A DNA stretch of 45,826 nt from RUG12461 sp045661345 (GCA_045661345.1 JAZRFM010000009.1:1-45826); one strand, 5' to 3'; shown: positions 31,571 through 40,653, counted from the first letter of the stretch. A program made the numbers and translations. The notes: a model not told the origin generated them from the sequence alone.

Positions 31571-33277
31571 ATGACTGAACAACCGCAGGCCAAGCCATTC
31601 CGGCAGCGTGATCATTTGGACTATCCTTCCCTTACCATGTTTCAGATGGTAAAACGCATTGCAGATCAGTATCCCTATGAAATCGCCTATGAGTTTTATG
31701 GCTTTCCCACTACCTACCGGGGTTTTATCAGAAGGATCGAACGTGCTGCCCGTGCCTTTCTAGCAGAGGGCATTCGTGCAGGAGATGCCGTCACCATCTG
31801 CCTTCCGAACATTCCGCAGGCACTGGACTGTTTTTATGCCCTGAACCGCATCGGCGCCATTGCAAATATGGTGCATCCATTGTCGGCGCAGAGTGAGATT
31901 GCCTTTTACCTCAGCATCTCCGAAAGCCGGCTGATTGTCACCGCGGATCTATTCTACGAGACGGTGGAACAGGCAGTCAAAAGTGTATCACAGCCGGTGA
32001 AAATCATTGTTGCGAGAATGCAGGATGAGCTGACACCGGGTTACGCCGCGGCTTACTTTTTCAAAAAAGGGAAGGATTATCTGAAATACCCGTATCCCCA
32101 CTACGGTATTACCTACCGTTCTTTCCTGCTGCGGGGAACCTTCGACATCACACTCCCCGAGATCACCTTTGACCCCGATCGAACCGCAGTCATTCTCTAC
32201 AGCGGCGGCACCAGCGGTGTCCCGAAGGGGGTCTGTCTCTCGGATCTGAATTTCAACGCCTGTGCCATGCAGGCGAGAGAATCCATAGGAATGGAATTTC
32301 GCAACGGCTACCGCATGTTGAGCTGTATGCCCATGTTCCACGGCTTCGGTCTCGGCATCAACATCCACACCGTACTGGTAAACGGCGCGACATGTATCCT
32401 GATGCCGACCTTCAATGCCAAGAGTTACGCCAAGATGCTGATCCGTAAAAAACCGAATTTCATCGCCGGCGTTCCGACGATCTTTGAGGCACTGCTTCAT
32501 ATACCGGAGCTGAAATCCGCCGACTTAAGCTGTCTGCGCGGTATGTTCTGCGGCGGAGATTCCCTCTCCGTGGAGCTGAAGAAAAGGATCGACCGCTATC
32601 TGAAGGAACACGGCGCCTCCATTCAGGTACGGGAAGGCTACGGCCTGACGGAATGCGTTACGGCCAGCTGCCTGACTCCCCGTGACACCTACAAGGAACA
32701 CAGCATCGGTCTTCCCTTCCCGGACACGGTCTATCGGATCGTAGAACCCGGCACCGAGGTTGAAAAAGCCCCCGGCGAGGAAGGGGAAATCATCCTGACC
32801 GGTCCCTCCGTGATGCTCCATTATCTGAAAAACGAGAAGGAAACCGCAGAAGCCCTGAAAATCCTGTCGGATGGCCGCAGGTGGCTCTATACCGGAGACC
32901 TGGGCTACATGGATGAGGAAGGGTACGTTTATTTCCGCCAGCGGATCAAACGGCTTATCATCACAAACGGTTACAATGTTTATCCCGGCCAGCTGGAAAA
33001 TGTCATCGACGGATGCCCGGAGGTGGCCTACAGCTGCGTGATCGGTGTCCCCGACGAAAGACGGATGCACCGTGTCCGTGCCTATGTGGTTCTTAAAGAC
33101 GGTTTTGAGCCGAACGAGGAATGCCGGCAGCATATTATGGATGCGCTGAAGCTGGAGGTGGCCAAATATGCCCTCCCCCGGGAAATTGAATTTCGAACCG
33201 AACTTCCCCGCACCCTGGTGGGGAAGGTGGCTTACCGGCTTCTGGAAGAGGAAGCCGCAAAAGAACGATTAAGCTGA
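31571..33277 (+). CDS. Acyl-adenylating enzyme (AMP-dependent synthetase/ligase)
   Basis: A 568-residue ANL-superfamily enzyme that activates a carboxylate as the acyl-AMP and normally transfers it to CoA or a carrier. Visible motifs: phosphate loop ILYSGGTSGVPKG (208-220), YGLTECV, the hinge TGDLGYMDEEGY, RIKRLIITNGYNVYP, and the catalytic Lys (about 552) in TLVGKVAYR. Start ATG 31571 follows GGAGG at 12 nt; the longer frame lies in the tRNA. It is 14 nt before an E2-acyltransferase-like gene, suggesting activation and transfer of the same acyl group. Not a known named pathway; substrate may be a fatty or aromatic acid. No carrier protein gene is adjacent. Confidence 0.88.
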   Translation: MTEQPQAKPFRQRDHLDYPSLTMFQMVKRIADQYPYEIAYEFYGFPTTYRGFIRRIERAARAFLAEGIRAGDAVTICLPNIPQALDCFYALNRIGAIANMVHPLSAQSEIAFYLSISESRLIVTADLFYETVEQAVKSVSQPVKIIVARMQDELTPGYAAAYFFKKGKDYLKYPYPHYGITYRSFLLRGTFDITLPEITFDPDRTAVILYSGGTSGVPKGVCLSDLNFNACAMQARESIGMEFRNGYRMLSCMPMFHGFGLGINIHTVLVNGATCILMPTFNAKSYAKMLIRKKPNFIAGVPTIFEALLHIPELKSADLSCLRGMFCGGDSLSVELKKRIDRYLKEHGASIQVREGYGLTECVTASCLTPRDTYKEHSIGLPFPDTVYRIVEPGTEVEKAPGEEGEIILTGPSVMLHYLKNEKETAEALKILSDGRRWLYTGDLGYMDEEGYVYFRQRIKRLIITNGYNVYPGQLENVIDGCPEVAYSCVIGVPDERRMHRVRAYVVLKDGFEPNEECRQHIMDALKLEVAKYALPREIEFRTELPRTLVGKVAYRLLEEEAAKERLS

Positions 33278-33291
33278 AAGAGCAGGTATTT

Positions 33292-34191
33292 ATGAACATG
33301 GATGAAAAGAAGCAGACAAAAAAGCGTTGGTACGACAGAAGGGATGCGAGACGTGTGAAGGCACCGGGATTGCAATCCATCATGGGATTTCTGCTCCCGA
33401 AGCGGACTGATTGCGAGGTATATCTCAATGATGATCTGGATGTCACGGAGCTGGTCTCCTATCTGGAGAAGAAAAATCAGTCCCACCCGGAATACAAGAC
33501 CACGATCTTTCACTGCGCCGTCACCGGTATGGCAAAGATGTTGATGGAGCGGCCCCTGATGAACCGGTTTATTCAGGGCTGGCGGATCTACGAACGGGAC
33601 GAAATCTCCATCAGTTTTGTGGTGAAACGGCGGTTTGCCGACGGTGCGGAGGAGTCCCTGATGGTACTCAAGCCGACAGAAGACGATAATCTGGATTCCA
33701 TCAGTAAAAAAATCGTGGGAGATGTGGCTGAAACACGAAAGAGCGAGCATGCCACTGGCGGTATCGATCAGACCCTGGATGATTTTATGAAGCTTCCTTT
33801 CCCCATCCTCGCCCTGGCAATCCGGATTATCCGCATCCTTGATTTCTGGGGAATCAATCCAAAGGCGCTCACGGAAGGCGATCCGAATTACACAACGATC
33901 CTCACCAGCAATCTTGGCAGCATCAAAGCCCCCGCTGTGTATCATCACCTGAACAACTACGGGACGAACAGTATCATGGTTACGATCGGGACATATCGCG
34001 ACATGGATGTCCGTCAGAGCGACGGCACCTATCAGACCAGAAAAATGCTGAACATCGGCGCTACACTGGATGAGCGCATCGCCGACGGTTTCTATTTTGT
34101 CCGCAGCTTAAATCTGCTGAAATATGTGTTTTCCCATCCGGAGATTCTGGATGACCCGCTGGGAACTCCCAGCGGCTATACGTATGATTGA
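33292..34191 (+). CDS. E2-type acyltransferase-like protein lacking catalytic His
   Basis: A 299-residue protein similar to the catalytic domain of 2-oxoacid dehydrogenase E2 and chloramphenicol acetyltransferase. Supporting features: TIFHCAVTGMAKMLMERP (helix), LTSNLGSI, HHLNNYGTNSIMVTIG, and near the C terminus GATLDERIADGFYF, which aligns with the family DHRxxDG block. The catalytic His is Glu 261 here, so ordinary acyl transfer chemistry is doubtful. No lipoyl or subunit-binding domain is present, and E1/E3 genes are absent. Co-transcribed with the adenylating enzyme. ATG 33292 follows AGCAGG; a second ATG at 33298 is also possible. Confidence 0.75.
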   Translation: MNMDEKKQTKKRWYDRRDARRVKAPGLQSIMGFLLPKRTDCEVYLNDDLDVTELVSYLEKKNQSHPEYKTTIFHCAVTGMAKMLMERPLMNRFIQGWRIYERDEISISFVVKRRFADGAEESLMVLKPTEDDNLDSISKKIVGDVAETRKSEHATGGIDQTLDDFMKLPFPILALAIRIIRILDFWGINPKALTEGDPNYTTILTSNLGSIKAPAVYHHLNNYGTNSIMVTIGTYRDMDVRQSDGTYQTRKMLNIGATLDERIADGFYFVRSLNLLKYVFSHPEILDDPLGTPSGYTYD

Positions 34192-34254
34192 TAAAGGAAA
34201 CGCAGATGAAAGCGAAGTGTTCCCTGCGCATCCTCGCAGAGCGAGCTAAGGAAC

Positions 34255-34728
34255 TCAGAGCTTCACGCCGTTACCGCCCATTTCCTTTACCAGATAGCAC
34301 CTCTGTACGGCACGGTAATAGTTTGTCTTGGTCGTATCCTCCGGGCGGATCTCCACCAGTCCCACGGACACGGTGACCGGCGTTTTCATATTCACTTCCT
34401 CCGCAAACTTTTTCATGGCATGCTGCGCTTCCTCCGGTGACATGGATAGCATGGCCATGAACTCATCGCCGCCCCAGCGCATCAATTCTCCTTTATTCCC
34501 GATGATCTCCTTTGCCAGACGGACAACGTCACGGATCACGTTATCTCCGTTTACGAGATCATTTGCCGCCTTGAAGTGATCCAGGTCAAACACCGCCATG
34601 GTGCGGTATCCGGTATTCTTCAACTGCGACAGTTCCCCATAGGTATAGTGAAAATAGTTCCGGTTATGGAGTCCCGTCATCGGATCCGTCATGACAACCT
34701 TTTTTTGTTTTCGTTGAATCCATTTCAT
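34255..34728 (-). CDS. Stand-alone GGDEF domain protein
   Basis: A 157-residue protein made of one GGDEF domain: TDPMTGLHNRNYF opens it, FDLDHFKAANDLVNGD and the active-site loop RWGGDEF follow. The usual inhibitory RxxD site before the loop is missing (NKGELMRW). The C-terminal block is degraded (AVQRCYLVKEMGG rather than ADKALYEAK). It starts on an ATGA overlap with the upstream diguanylate cyclase, so both are made from one message. It may still make c-di-GMP or act as a partner. Confidence 0.88.
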   Translation of the reverse strand: MKWIQRKQKKVVMTDPMTGLHNRNYFHYTYGELSQLKNTGYRTMAVFDLDHFKAANDLVNGDNVIRDVVRLAKEIIGNKGELMRWGGDEFMAMLSMSPEEAQHAMKKFAEEVNMKTPVTVSVGLVEIRPEDTTKTNYYRAVQRCYLVKEMGGNGVKL

Positions 34729-36626
34729 TCTTCCGGTCCTTCCCCCTCATAATATGTCACATAGCAGCCCGGGTGCTTCTTGCTGAGATAGGTGCAGCGA
34801 TCCGCTCTCCGATATAATTCCTCAAAGGAAAACCTGTCCGCCGGACGGTAAAAGGCAACGCCGACACTGACGGATACCGCGTGTCCCATGAGATCCGGAA
34901 TATCGATCCGCCGGATCTTTTCCATGAGACGTTCCAGGACAATCTCGCCGCCCTCCCTGTTGTAAACCAGGGGCGCGAATGCGGCAAATTCGTCTCCGCC
35001 GAGACGCATCACCACATCGTTGTCCCGGAAGGAGCGCTTCAGACAGGCTGCAATCTCGATCAGCACCTTATCGCCGGCTTCATGGCCGTATCCATCATTG
35101 ATGGACTTGAATTTGTCCGCATCCAGGAGGATAAACATACCGCCGTCCCCCTTCAGCAGGAACTTCCGGATCTTGCTTTCCCCGCTTCCGCGGTTGTTGA
35201 TGCCGGTCATCATATCCGTTTCGGAGAGATACTGCAGACGCTCCCTCTTTTGCTTTTCCGCATGGATGTTTTCCACCATCCACAGAACCTTTTTCAGATG
35301 TCCGGACAGATTCCGTTCCACCACAACGAAACGCCCGCGGCACCACTTGCCCCTGCTGTTCTTAAACTCCACCGTGATGGTATCCGCATCCTTCATCCGC
35401 TCATCCAGTGTCGAAAAATCACTGAAGTCCAGCACCTCCTGTCTGGAGTCGGGATCCGACAGGTAATTCAGCATGATCTTGATGGTGTCGGTGGCGTGCT
35501 CGCTTCTGCCCTGCAGCATCCGGCTGACATCCTCCGCGTTGCTTCTGATCTCCGCATAGGTATCCGTCGGCAGATCTATGATGTACAGACACTTGTAAAT
35601 CCCGGCCACAGACTGCAGCTGCGTATTCAGATCCTGTGTCCGGATCTGGCGTTTACTCATTTCAAAGAACAGGAAGAAGGAGAAAAACAGTGCAACCACC
35701 ATCACCACGAGGGACAGTGCTTCGATCTCCCGCAAGGAAGAAAAAAGCGTATCCTCATCCATAATGGAGACGGCGTGCCACTGGTTATTGATACCTTCCG
35801 CATAGAGCAGATAATCCTTGCCCTGATAGGTAATCTCATAGGATCTTCCGTCCTCGAGGGTCGAAGCGCTGTTCAGCCTGTTGATGATGGCTGCCACCGT
35901 CTGGCCGTCTTTCTCATTCCCGCCTTTTCCGAAATGATTCCCGGCAAAGGAAACGATCCGTCCCTCGCTGTCCAATACGACCGAATAGTCGTCACCCGGG
36001 AACCCTTCCACACTCTTTTTGGTGATCTCCCGGAGCCGTTCCATGGTAAGATCCATGGAAACGACGCTTTGTCCGTCGGACAGAAGCTTTCCAACCGACA
36101 TCATAATGGATCCGCTCTCTGCATCCACGTAAGGGGTGATCAGAACCGTCTCCCCGCCCCCGTCAAGGATCATCTTGTACCAGGTGCGTTCCGTCGGGTC
36201 ATAATCCTCCTCCGGCCGCCATCCGGTTCCATCCATAAATTTGCCGCGGAGGACACCGTAAATACCGTTATATTCCTCACTGATGGCTGCTTTGTACCGC
36301 TCGGTTTCGGATACCAGGTAAAGCTCCAGCACGGTATTGCTCGCTCCCCCCTGCATCAAATCATCCACCGTATAGGCCACCAGATCCATGGCATCGATAC
36401 TGGTCTGAAAATAGTTTGCGTATTCCTCCGCCGCACGGATCGCTCTGGTCTCCCCCATTCGCAGAATATCATCTCTGGTCACACGGTAAAGGGCAAAGAA
36501 ATTCTGCAGCAAAAGAAACACCATACAGGTAACGGCGATCAGAAATGCTGACAACAGCTTCGGACTGATTCTCTTGAGATAATTAATATTAAGCCTCATC
36601 CTGATCCTCTGCGTTTTTTTGCGCAT
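34725..36626 (-). CDS. Membrane diguanylate cyclase with dCache sensor
   Basis: A 633-residue receptor. A membrane helix at about 22-44 and another near 305-325 enclose an extracytoplasmic dCache sensor (residues ~45-300), which includes YDPTERTWYK and SVGKLLSDG. A PAS-like stretch (about 345-460) precedes the GGDEF domain with TDMMTGINNR, LLDADKFKSINDGYGHEAGD and RLGGDEF. The inhibitory RxxD motif is present (RDND), so product feedback is expected. A better ribosome site (GAGG, 6 nt) favours the second ATG at 36599 over 36626. It is 30 nt from the glycosyltransferase gene on the same strand. Confidence 0.9.
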   Translation of the reverse strand: MRKKTQRIRMRLNINYLKRISPKLLSAFLIAVTCMVFLLLQNFFALYRVTRDDILRMGETRAIRAAEEYANYFQTSIDAMDLVAYTVDDLMQGGASNTVLELYLVSETERYKAAISEEYNGIYGVLRGKFMDGTGWRPEEDYDPTERTWYKMILDGGGETVLITPYVDAESGSIMMSVGKLLSDGQSVVSMDLTMERLREITKKSVEGFPGDDYSVVLDSEGRIVSFAGNHFGKGGNEKDGQTVAAIINRLNSASTLEDGRSYEITYQGKDYLLYAEGINNQWHAVSIMDEDTLFSSLREIEALSLVVMVVALFFSFFLFFEMSKRQIRTQDLNTQLQSVAGIYKCLYIIDLPTDTYAEIRSNAEDVSRMLQGRSEHATDTIKIMLNYLSDPDSRQEVLDFSDFSTLDERMKDADTITVEFKNSRGKWCRGRFVVVERNLSGHLKKVLWMVENIHAEKQKRERLQYLSETDMMTGINNRGSGESKIRKFLLKGDGGMFILLDADKFKSINDGYGHEAGDKVLIEIAACLKRSFRDNDVVMRLGGDEFAAFAPLVYNREGGEIVLERLMEKIRRIDIPDLMGHAVSVSVGVAFYRPADRFSFEELYRRADRCTYLSKKHPGCYVTYYEGEGPEE

Positions 36627-36656
36627 CCTGACGGAGCGACATGAGGAAAGACTGAT

Positions 36657-37850
36657 TTATTGGAAACCGAATTCATTTGTTTCTTTCCTTAATATCCGAA
36701 GATAGTTCCGGTAAACATCCTGCACGACATCCTTCCACTGGAGATAGAGATCACGCCTGGCGTTTTCGCCCGCCTTTTTGCGTTTCTCAGGGTCATGCAT
36801 CACGGAAAGCACTTTTTCCGCAAAGAGTTCTGCATCATTATACGATAAAAATCCGTTCACGTCATCTGTGATTGTATCGGATGTGGCAGAACCCTCCACA
36901 AAAACACCCGGCGTGCCCTGACTGGCCGCCTCCACCTGTACCAGAGAAGAGGCGTCATAAAGGGACGGAAACAGGAAAAGATCCGCCCTCGCATAAGCTG
37001 CCGCAATGAGATCCCGGTCCTTCGTGCCTCCCGCAAAGATCGTCAGATCCTCCACACCGTTTTCCCTGATCAGTGCCCGCAGCTTTTTCTCATCCTGTCC
37101 AGATCCGAGAAACAGCATCTTGAAAGGAAAATCCGCGCGTTCCTTCAAAAAGGACAGACTACGTGCGATCATAAACACATTTTTGAGCATATTCAATCTT
37201 CCGACAAACAGGAACACCTTATCCTCCCGCCGGATGCCGTACCGTTCCTCGATCAGGCGGCATGCCGCCTCCGGATCCGGAACCGGCAGCATCTCCGTAG
37301 CATTGGGCATGACGCGGGATACGCCCCGGTACCCGTAATCCTCATGCATCACCTTCAGCATGGCCTCGTTGACAGTCCAGGTTTCATCACAGGCGGCAAA
37401 GGTCTTCATCAACTGCTTCGTCATGGCCTGCGCAAGGGTCTCATTTTTGACGGCGCGCATAAAATCCCGCCGGAACTGGGAATGCAGGGTAGCAATCACC
37501 GGAATCCCGTGTTTTCTGGCATAGCGGATCCCGGCTTTTCCGACGGTAAAGGGCGAATGGATATGAACCAGATCCAGATCACTTCCCTTCAGCTTCTTCA
37601 GGAAAACAGGATCCAGATCCGGAGTGGGCAGATTATAATCAATCAGGGGAACGGGAAGAGACCCGCAGCGAACCACGGGATAGGGCAATGCGCTGTCATT
37701 GTAAGGCTTCCCGGGATAGCCGGGAACAAAAACAATCACCTGCGCATAGGGCTGAAGCTCTCTTGCATAGTGGTTCACAACCTCACAGACACCGTCGATC
37801 ATGGGGAAAAAGGAATCCAGGAAGAGACCGATCCTAAGCTGTTTTTCCAT
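36657..37850 (-). CDS. Family 4 glycosyltransferase
   Basis: A 397-residue GT4 enzyme of the GT-B fold. The opening LRIGLFLDSFFPMIDGVCEV, VHIHSPFTVGK, and FLFVGRLNMLKN are typical of glucosyl-diacylglycerol synthases, and the C-terminal EAASQGTPGVFVEG holds the sugar-nucleotide E-x7-E motif. It probably transfers a hexose to a lipid or glycan at the membrane. Start ATG 37850 overlaps the upstream flippase gene by 17 nt; the frame is open 15 codons further up but lies within that gene. Operon with the flippase suggests glycolipid synthesis and movement. Confidence 0.88.
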   Translation of the reverse strand: MEKQLRIGLFLDSFFPMIDGVCEVVNHYARELQPYAQVIVFVPGYPGKPYNDSALPYPVVRCGSLPVPLIDYNLPTPDLDPVFLKKLKGSDLDLVHIHSPFTVGKAGIRYARKHGIPVIATLHSQFRRDFMRAVKNETLAQAMTKQLMKTFAACDETWTVNEAMLKVMHEDYGYRGVSRVMPNATEMLPVPDPEAACRLIEERYGIRREDKVFLFVGRLNMLKNVFMIARSLSFLKERADFPFKMLFLGSGQDEKKLRALIRENGVEDLTIFAGGTKDRDLIAAAYARADLFLFPSLYDASSLVQVEAASQGTPGVFVEGSATSDTITDDVNGFLSYNDAELFAEKVLSVMHDPEKRKKAGENARRDLYLQWKDVVQDVYRNYLRILRKETNEFGFQ

Positions 37851-38898
37851 CTGTCTCCTCCCTGCTCTTACGCTTTCTCTCCATCGAATCCACAATCGTG
37901 AGGATGATCCCGTAAATGATAAAGGAATAAAATACGAAGAAGCGCCAGGTCAGCATGGCCCAGAAGATATAGCCGCTGGTCAGGACGGAAAAGACCGCGT
38001 AAAAAACGCCCTCCGCCGCGCCGGCATTGCCGGGGGTCGGAATAAAGGTAATGGCGGCATAGATCGTCACCGTAGTCACAAAGCAGCTGAGAAAACCGAT
38101 CTGCCCTCCAAAGGTCAAAATCACGAAATAGGGAACCATGCAAAGGGTAATCTGATAGGCGAGGCCGAGCAGCATGACGCCGACACAGGTTGGACCCTGT
38201 TTTAAAAACCCCCGCAGGGTGATGCTGTAGCCCTCAACATTTTCGATAAATCTGGCAGTGGTCTTTTCTTTATCCTTTACCAGATGAAGCAGAGCCAGAA
38301 AGGATACGATCCCCTTTGTCAGTCTTTCCGAAAAGCCCTGAAAAAAAGTGAACAAAAGGATCAGAAACGGGAACAGGGAGTAACAGACAATCCCCACATA
38401 GGATGCGACCCGTACCGCGTCGCTTTCGACATATTTCCCGCCAAAGCAGGCGGCGAGGAGCGCCAGGATGATGAAGGAAAACTGCATGGCCAAAAAACCG
38501 ATGATGGGGATCGCGGCACTTTCCGCGTTGGGAATGCCGTTTTTTTTCATGTAGTAGATCTGGAACGGCTGCCCGCCGATCCCGGAAGGAGTGATGTTGT
38601 CATAATACCGCCCGAGCAGCACCGTCCGCCGGCAAAGCTTCCAGCGTACATACCCCAGGGTTCTTTTCATGATCAGCGCATATTTGGCTGTTTCCGCGGT
38701 GATGGCGGCGATCATGCAAAGTGCCGCGGGAATCAGGTAAGCCGCTTCGATATGAACATTCCGGAACTTTTCGGCTCCCTGTCCGCCGCGGTATTCTTTC
38801 ACAAAGGTCCATCCGATCACGATCACGTTCACAATGATAAAGACCGCGGTCACGATGACCTTTGTTTTTTTATTCTCCTTCTTGGGTGTTTCGTCCAA
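37834..38898 (-). CDS. Lysylphosphatidylglycerol-synthase-like flippase membrane protein
   Basis: A 354-residue integral membrane protein of the UPF0104/LPG-flippase group. About seven or eight membrane helices are visible (VIVTAVFIIVNVIVIGW first). Marker blocks are GGQPFQIYYM, CFGGKYVESD and TPGNAGAAEGVFYAV. The start is argued to be TTG at 38898 because AGGAG lies 7 nt upstream and the protein then begins right before a Lys-rich lead and helix 1; the longer frame would overlap larC by about 100 nt. It overlaps the last 29 nt of larC. Likely moves a lipid or lipid-linked sugar for the partner glycosyltransferase. Confidence 0.85.
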   Translation of the reverse strand: MDETPKKENKKTKVIVTAVFIIVNVIVIGWTFVKEYRGGQGAEKFRNVHIEAAYLIPAALCMIAAITAETAKYALIMKRTLGYVRWKLCRRTVLLGRYYDNITPSGIGGQPFQIYYMKKNGIPNAESAAIPIIGFLAMQFSFIILALLAACFGGKYVESDAVRVASYVGIVCYSLFPFLILLFTFFQGFSERLTKGIVSFLALLHLVKDKEKTTARFIENVEGYSITLRGFLKQGPTCVGVMLLGLAYQITLCMVPYFVILTFGGQIGFLSCFVTTVTIYAAITFIPTPGNAGAAEGVFYAVFSVLTSGYIFWAMLTWRFFVFYSFIIYGIILTIVDSMERKRKSREETDGKTA

Positions 38899-39787
38899 TG
38901 GTTTTCTCCTGTTCCTGTATGAGGATCGCCCTGAGAATCCCCGGGCCCTCATATTCTCTTTTCCCGGCACCGATCCCGATACGGGTCATCCTGTATGTTT
39001 CCGGCAGCTCCCACGCTGTGGTCATGGCCGCAACCGTTGCCGCGCCGGTAGGTGTGACAAATTCCCCCTCCAGACCGATCCTGTGAAGAGGAATCTGATA
39101 AGCGCTGATGATCTCCGCAACCGCAGGAACCGGAATCGGCAGGATCCCGTGCTGGCAGCGCACCGTGCCCTCGCCTTCGCAGATCACGGGTGTAATCACT
39201 TTCGTGATCCCGAGATCATCCAGGCAGATCCCGATGGCTGCAATATCGATGATGGAATCCACGGCGCCGACTTCATGGAAATGCACCTCCTCCGGGGTGG
39301 TTCCATGCACCTTTGCCTCCGCCTTCGCCAGCACTTCGAAAATGGCAAGTGCCCGTTGCCTCGCACCCTCCGTCAAAGCACCGGCAGAGAGAATCTCCCT
39401 GATCTCCTTCATGCCGCGATGGGGGCCGTGATGATGGTCCTCTCCGTTATGGGTATGGGGGTGGTCATGATCATGGGTATGCCCCTCTTCATGGGATGAC
39501 TCCCGGTCATGGGTGTGATCCTCTCTGTGGGTATGCCTGTGCGCGTGACCGTATAAATACTCCCCGTCATGATCGTGATTGTCGGTATCCAGACAAACGT
39601 TGAAATCCCTGGCCCGCAGTTCGGACTTTTTGACCTCCGTGATCTCGATATGATAACCCGACAGCGGCAGGGAGGAAAGCGCCTCCCGCAGTTTCTTTTC
39701 ATCCGCACCCAGATCCAGCAGCGCGGCAACCGTCATATCTCCGCTGATCCCCGAATAGCACTCCAGGTATAACGTATTCTCCATCAT
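38870..39787 (-). CDS. larC: Nickel-pincer cofactor protein LarC, N-terminal part (LarC1)
   Basis: A 305-residue LarC1-like protein. It opens with YLECYSGISGDMTVAALLDLG and contains VHFHEVGAVDSIIDI and FVTPTGAATVAAM, all LarC family blocks. Residues ~67-125 are a His-rich loop, probably for nickel binding. LarC normally has about 400 residues, its second half (LarC2) being joined by a programmed frameshift in Lactobacillus; here the protein ends after LarC1 and no LarC2 sequence follows in any frame. ATG at 39787 or 39784 follows AAAGGGGAA. Upstream partner LarB is 33 nt away; LarE and lactate racemase LarA are not in the window. Confidence 0.9.
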   Translation of the reverse strand: MMENTLYLECYSGISGDMTVAALLDLGADEKKLREALSSLPLSGYHIEITEVKKSELRARDFNVCLDTDNHDHDGEYLYGHAHRHTHREDHTHDRESSHEEGHTHDHDHPHTHNGEDHHHGPHRGMKEIREILSAGALTEGARQRALAIFEVLAKAEAKVHGTTPEEVHFHEVGAVDSIIDIAAIGICLDDLGITKVITPVICEGEGTVRCQHGILPIPVPAVAEIISAYQIPLHRIGLEGEFVTPTGAATVAAMTTAWELPETYRMTRIGIGAGKREYEGPGILRAILIQEQEKTIGRNTQEGE

Positions 39788-39820
39788 TTTTCCCCTTTCC
39801 GGAACCGATGTCCTCTGTCC

Positions 39821-40507
39821 TCAGTTGTCTCTACTATATCCCGTAGCAAGGCGATTAATCTGGGTTGCCAGATATCCCGCACCGTAGCCGTTGTCTATAT
39901 TGACCACCGACACGCCGTTGGCGCAGGAATTCAGCATGGCAAGCAGCGGTGTCAGACCCTGAAAGGACGTCCCGTATCCCACGGAGGTCGGAACGCCGAT
40001 TACAGGAACCGAGACCTGTCCGCCGAGCACGCTTGCCAGCGCTCCCTCCATTCCGGCAACTGCGATCACGCAGTTTGCCTTTCGGATCTCTTCGATGTTT
40101 GATAATAACCGGTGCAGACCGCTGACACCGATGTCATAAAAGCGCTCCACCCGCGTTCCGAAAAACTCCGCGGTCTGTGCCGCCTCCTCCGCCACCCGGA
40201 TATCCGATGTACCCGCGCAGCAAACCGCAATGAGACCGGTGAGACTCCTGTCGCCGGATCTTTGCACCTTTAAAATGCGGGAGACGGGGTCATAGGATGC
40301 CTCGGGGATCACTTTCTGTACGGCCAGAAACTGTTCCTCACTGGCACGGGTCCCGAAGACCTCTCCCTCCTGCTCATACAGCCGTGTAAAGATGCCGGTC
40401 AGGTGCGGGGTCTCCTTGCCCTCGCAATAAACCACCTCCGCAAAGCCTGTCCGCTCCTTCCGTTTCAGATCCAGATTGGCATAGGTTTGTGTGTCACTGT
40501 TTTGCAT
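39821..40507 (-). CDS. larB: Nickel-pincer cofactor biosynthesis protein LarB
   Basis: A 228-residue LarB, which carboxylates nicotinic acid adenine dinucleotide at the first step of the nickel-pincer cofactor. The C-terminal half (about 90-215) has the PurE-like AIR carboxylase fold: VCCAGTSDIRVAEEA, VIAVAGMEGALASVLGG, GVPTSVGYG and VNIDNGYGAGYLA. Length is normal. It is first in a minus-strand run larB-larC1-flippase-GT4-DGC-GGDEF. GGGA lies before ATG 40507. Confidence 0.93.
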   Translation of the reverse strand: MQNSDTQTYANLDLKRKERTGFAEVVYCEGKETPHLTGIFTRLYEQEGEVFGTRASEEQFLAVQKVIPEASYDPVSRILKVQRSGDRSLTGLIAVCCAGTSDIRVAEEAAQTAEFFGTRVERFYDIGVSGLHRLLSNIEEIRKANCVIAVAGMEGALASVLGGQVSVPVIGVPTSVGYGTSFQGLTPLLAMLNSCANGVSVVNIDNGYGAGYLATQINRLATGYSRDN

Positions 40508-40558
40508 GTTTGCTGTCCCTTCTGCTGTCCTGCCGGTACCAATCTCTCCGTACTTTAA

Positions 40559-40585
40559 GGAAAGACCGGTTCCATCAGTCTTTCC
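40559..40585 (-). terminator. Possible terminator between DGC and larB
   Basis: GGAAAGAC (40559-40566) pairs with GTCTTTCC (40578-40585) around an 11-nt loop in the 146-nt gap between the cyclase and larB. On the minus strand only a short T-containing tail follows, so support is weak. Confidence 0.35.
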
Positions 40586-40653
40586 CTATAAAAATGCCGT
40601 TCCTTTGTACAAGACGAAGGACCGGCAATTCAGGCTGCATTTGTGCGCAGCTT

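Noticed and set aside
34209..34254. Possible terminator hairpin between convergent acyltransferase-like and GGDEF genes
   Set aside because: Only a 5-bp outer stem with a large loop and no T-run.
34881..36551. A 556-codon plus-strand ORF opposite the dCache diguanylate cyclase
   Set aside because: Antisense shadow of a well-supported gene; no family sequence.
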